The notes under the pieces were generated by a model. That model saw nothing but the letters and a program-made list of their open reading frames with translations. It did no database searches and was not told the origin of the DNA. The position numbers and the translations under genes were made by a program. A stretch of DNA of 5,266 nt from Acidobacteriota bacterium (lineage in GTDB: Bacteria; Acidobacteriota; Terriglobia; Terriglobales; Acidobacteriaceae), in NCBI GenBank assembly GCA_021778875.1, contig JAJYBT010000278.1, forward strand, positions 1 to 5,266. Direction: 5' to 3'. Every line of letters begins with the position of its first letter. The first letter of the stretch is position 1. Shown one piece after another: positions 4,960-5,266 of the stretch.

Positions 4960-5266
4960 GCGCGCATTGAGCTGGAGCCGTGCCGCGACGATCGGCTGGC
5001 GCGACCTGAAGTCCGCGCCGGGCAAGTTCGCCTTTGTGGTGCTCTCGGTGGCTGTGGGTGTGGCTGCGCTGGTAGGTGTGCGCGGATTCAGCGGCAGCTT
5101 CAGGCGGACGCTTAACATCGAGGCACGGTCGCTGATGGCGGGCGACCTGAGTGCGCGCATTTTCCGTTTCCCTACGGCAGAAGAAGAGAAAAGGCTTGCA
5201 GGCATTGAGCAGGGGATTGGGGGCATACGCGCGACATGGGTGACGGAGACCGTCTCCATGGCATCG
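4952..5266 (+). CDS. ybbP: ABC transporter permease, YbbP-like (MacB/FtsX family), N-terminus only, 3' end cut off by window
   Basis: Only the first 105 codons are in the window, and the frame is still open at the last base. The N-terminus carries a short amphipathic stretch with IGWRDLKSAPGKF (15-26), then one membrane segment at about 26-45 (AFVVLSVAVGVAALVGVRGF), then the start of a periplasmic MacB-type core (SFRRTLNIEARSLMAGDLSAR, 49-69, given as SFRRTLN through LSAR). The RDL-x-SPG/APG opening and the VGVRGFS-x-S-x-RR-x-L and AGDLS pattern are typical of YbbP-like permeases, which in full have about 800 residues and ten membrane segments. The ATG at 4952 lies inside the end of the ATPase gene (8-nt overlap), with GGAG at 4938-4941 ten bases upstream. 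The partner ATPase and divergent tesA support a YbbAP-TesA-type unit handling hydrophobic envelope molecules. Confidence 0.88.
   Translation, partial: MAKRALSWSRAATIGWRDLKSAPGKFAFVVLSVAVGVAALVGVRGFSGSFRRTLNIEARSLMAGDLSARIFRFPTAEEEKRLAGIEQGIGGIRATWVTETVSMAS

Overview
This is a GC-rich, densely coded stretch of bacterial chromosome holding eight protein genes; the first and last run off the window edges. GC-rich third codon positions, GTG starts, a HpnB/CrtQ-like membrane glycosyltransferase, tandem pterin synthases and a run of intergenic heptamer repeats suggest an Acidobacteriota (Terriglobia-like) genome. That assignment is an inference from gene content and sequence style, not a database match. 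There is no sign of a mobile element, CRISPR array, tRNA or rRNA. No gap between genes exceeds 113 bases.

Layout, left to right. (1) 2-901, +: the C-terminal 299 codons of a family-2 membrane glycosyltransferase. (2) 1015-2552, +: a pterin module of two tandem, divergent 6-pyruvoyl-tetrahydropterin-synthase/QueD-family genes joined by a 4-nt ATGA overlap, then GTP cyclohydrolase I (folE) after an 81-nt gap that holds a GC-rich hairpin against the folE ribosome binding site. FolE makes dihydroneopterin triphosphate, the substrate of the PTPS/QueD enzymes, so the three form one short pathway. (3) 2581-3459, +: truB (tRNA U55 pseudouridine synthase), starting at GTG straight after an in-frame stop and without a visible Shine-Dalgarno. 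(4) 3465-3520: eight in-phase 7-bp repeats filling the convergent junction. (5) 3554-4195, -: a secreted SGNH hydrolase of the TesA/arylesterase type. (6) 4240-5266, +: divergently from tesA, an ABC ATPase and the N-terminus of its MacB/FtsX-type permease, overlapping by 8 nt.

The tesA<-/->ATPase-permease arrangement matches tesA/ybbA/ybbP of E. coli, which supports reading these as a lipid- or hydrophobic-substrate-handling unit (envelope hydrolase plus type VII ABC machine). Most genes are ordinary housekeeping or accessory metabolism, and I see no clearly new defence or mobile system. The items most worth a second look are the paired complete PTPS paralogs with Cys-x5-HGH spacing next to folE, the heptamer array, the conserved TesA-YbbAP linkage, and the possible leaderless starts of truB and tesA.
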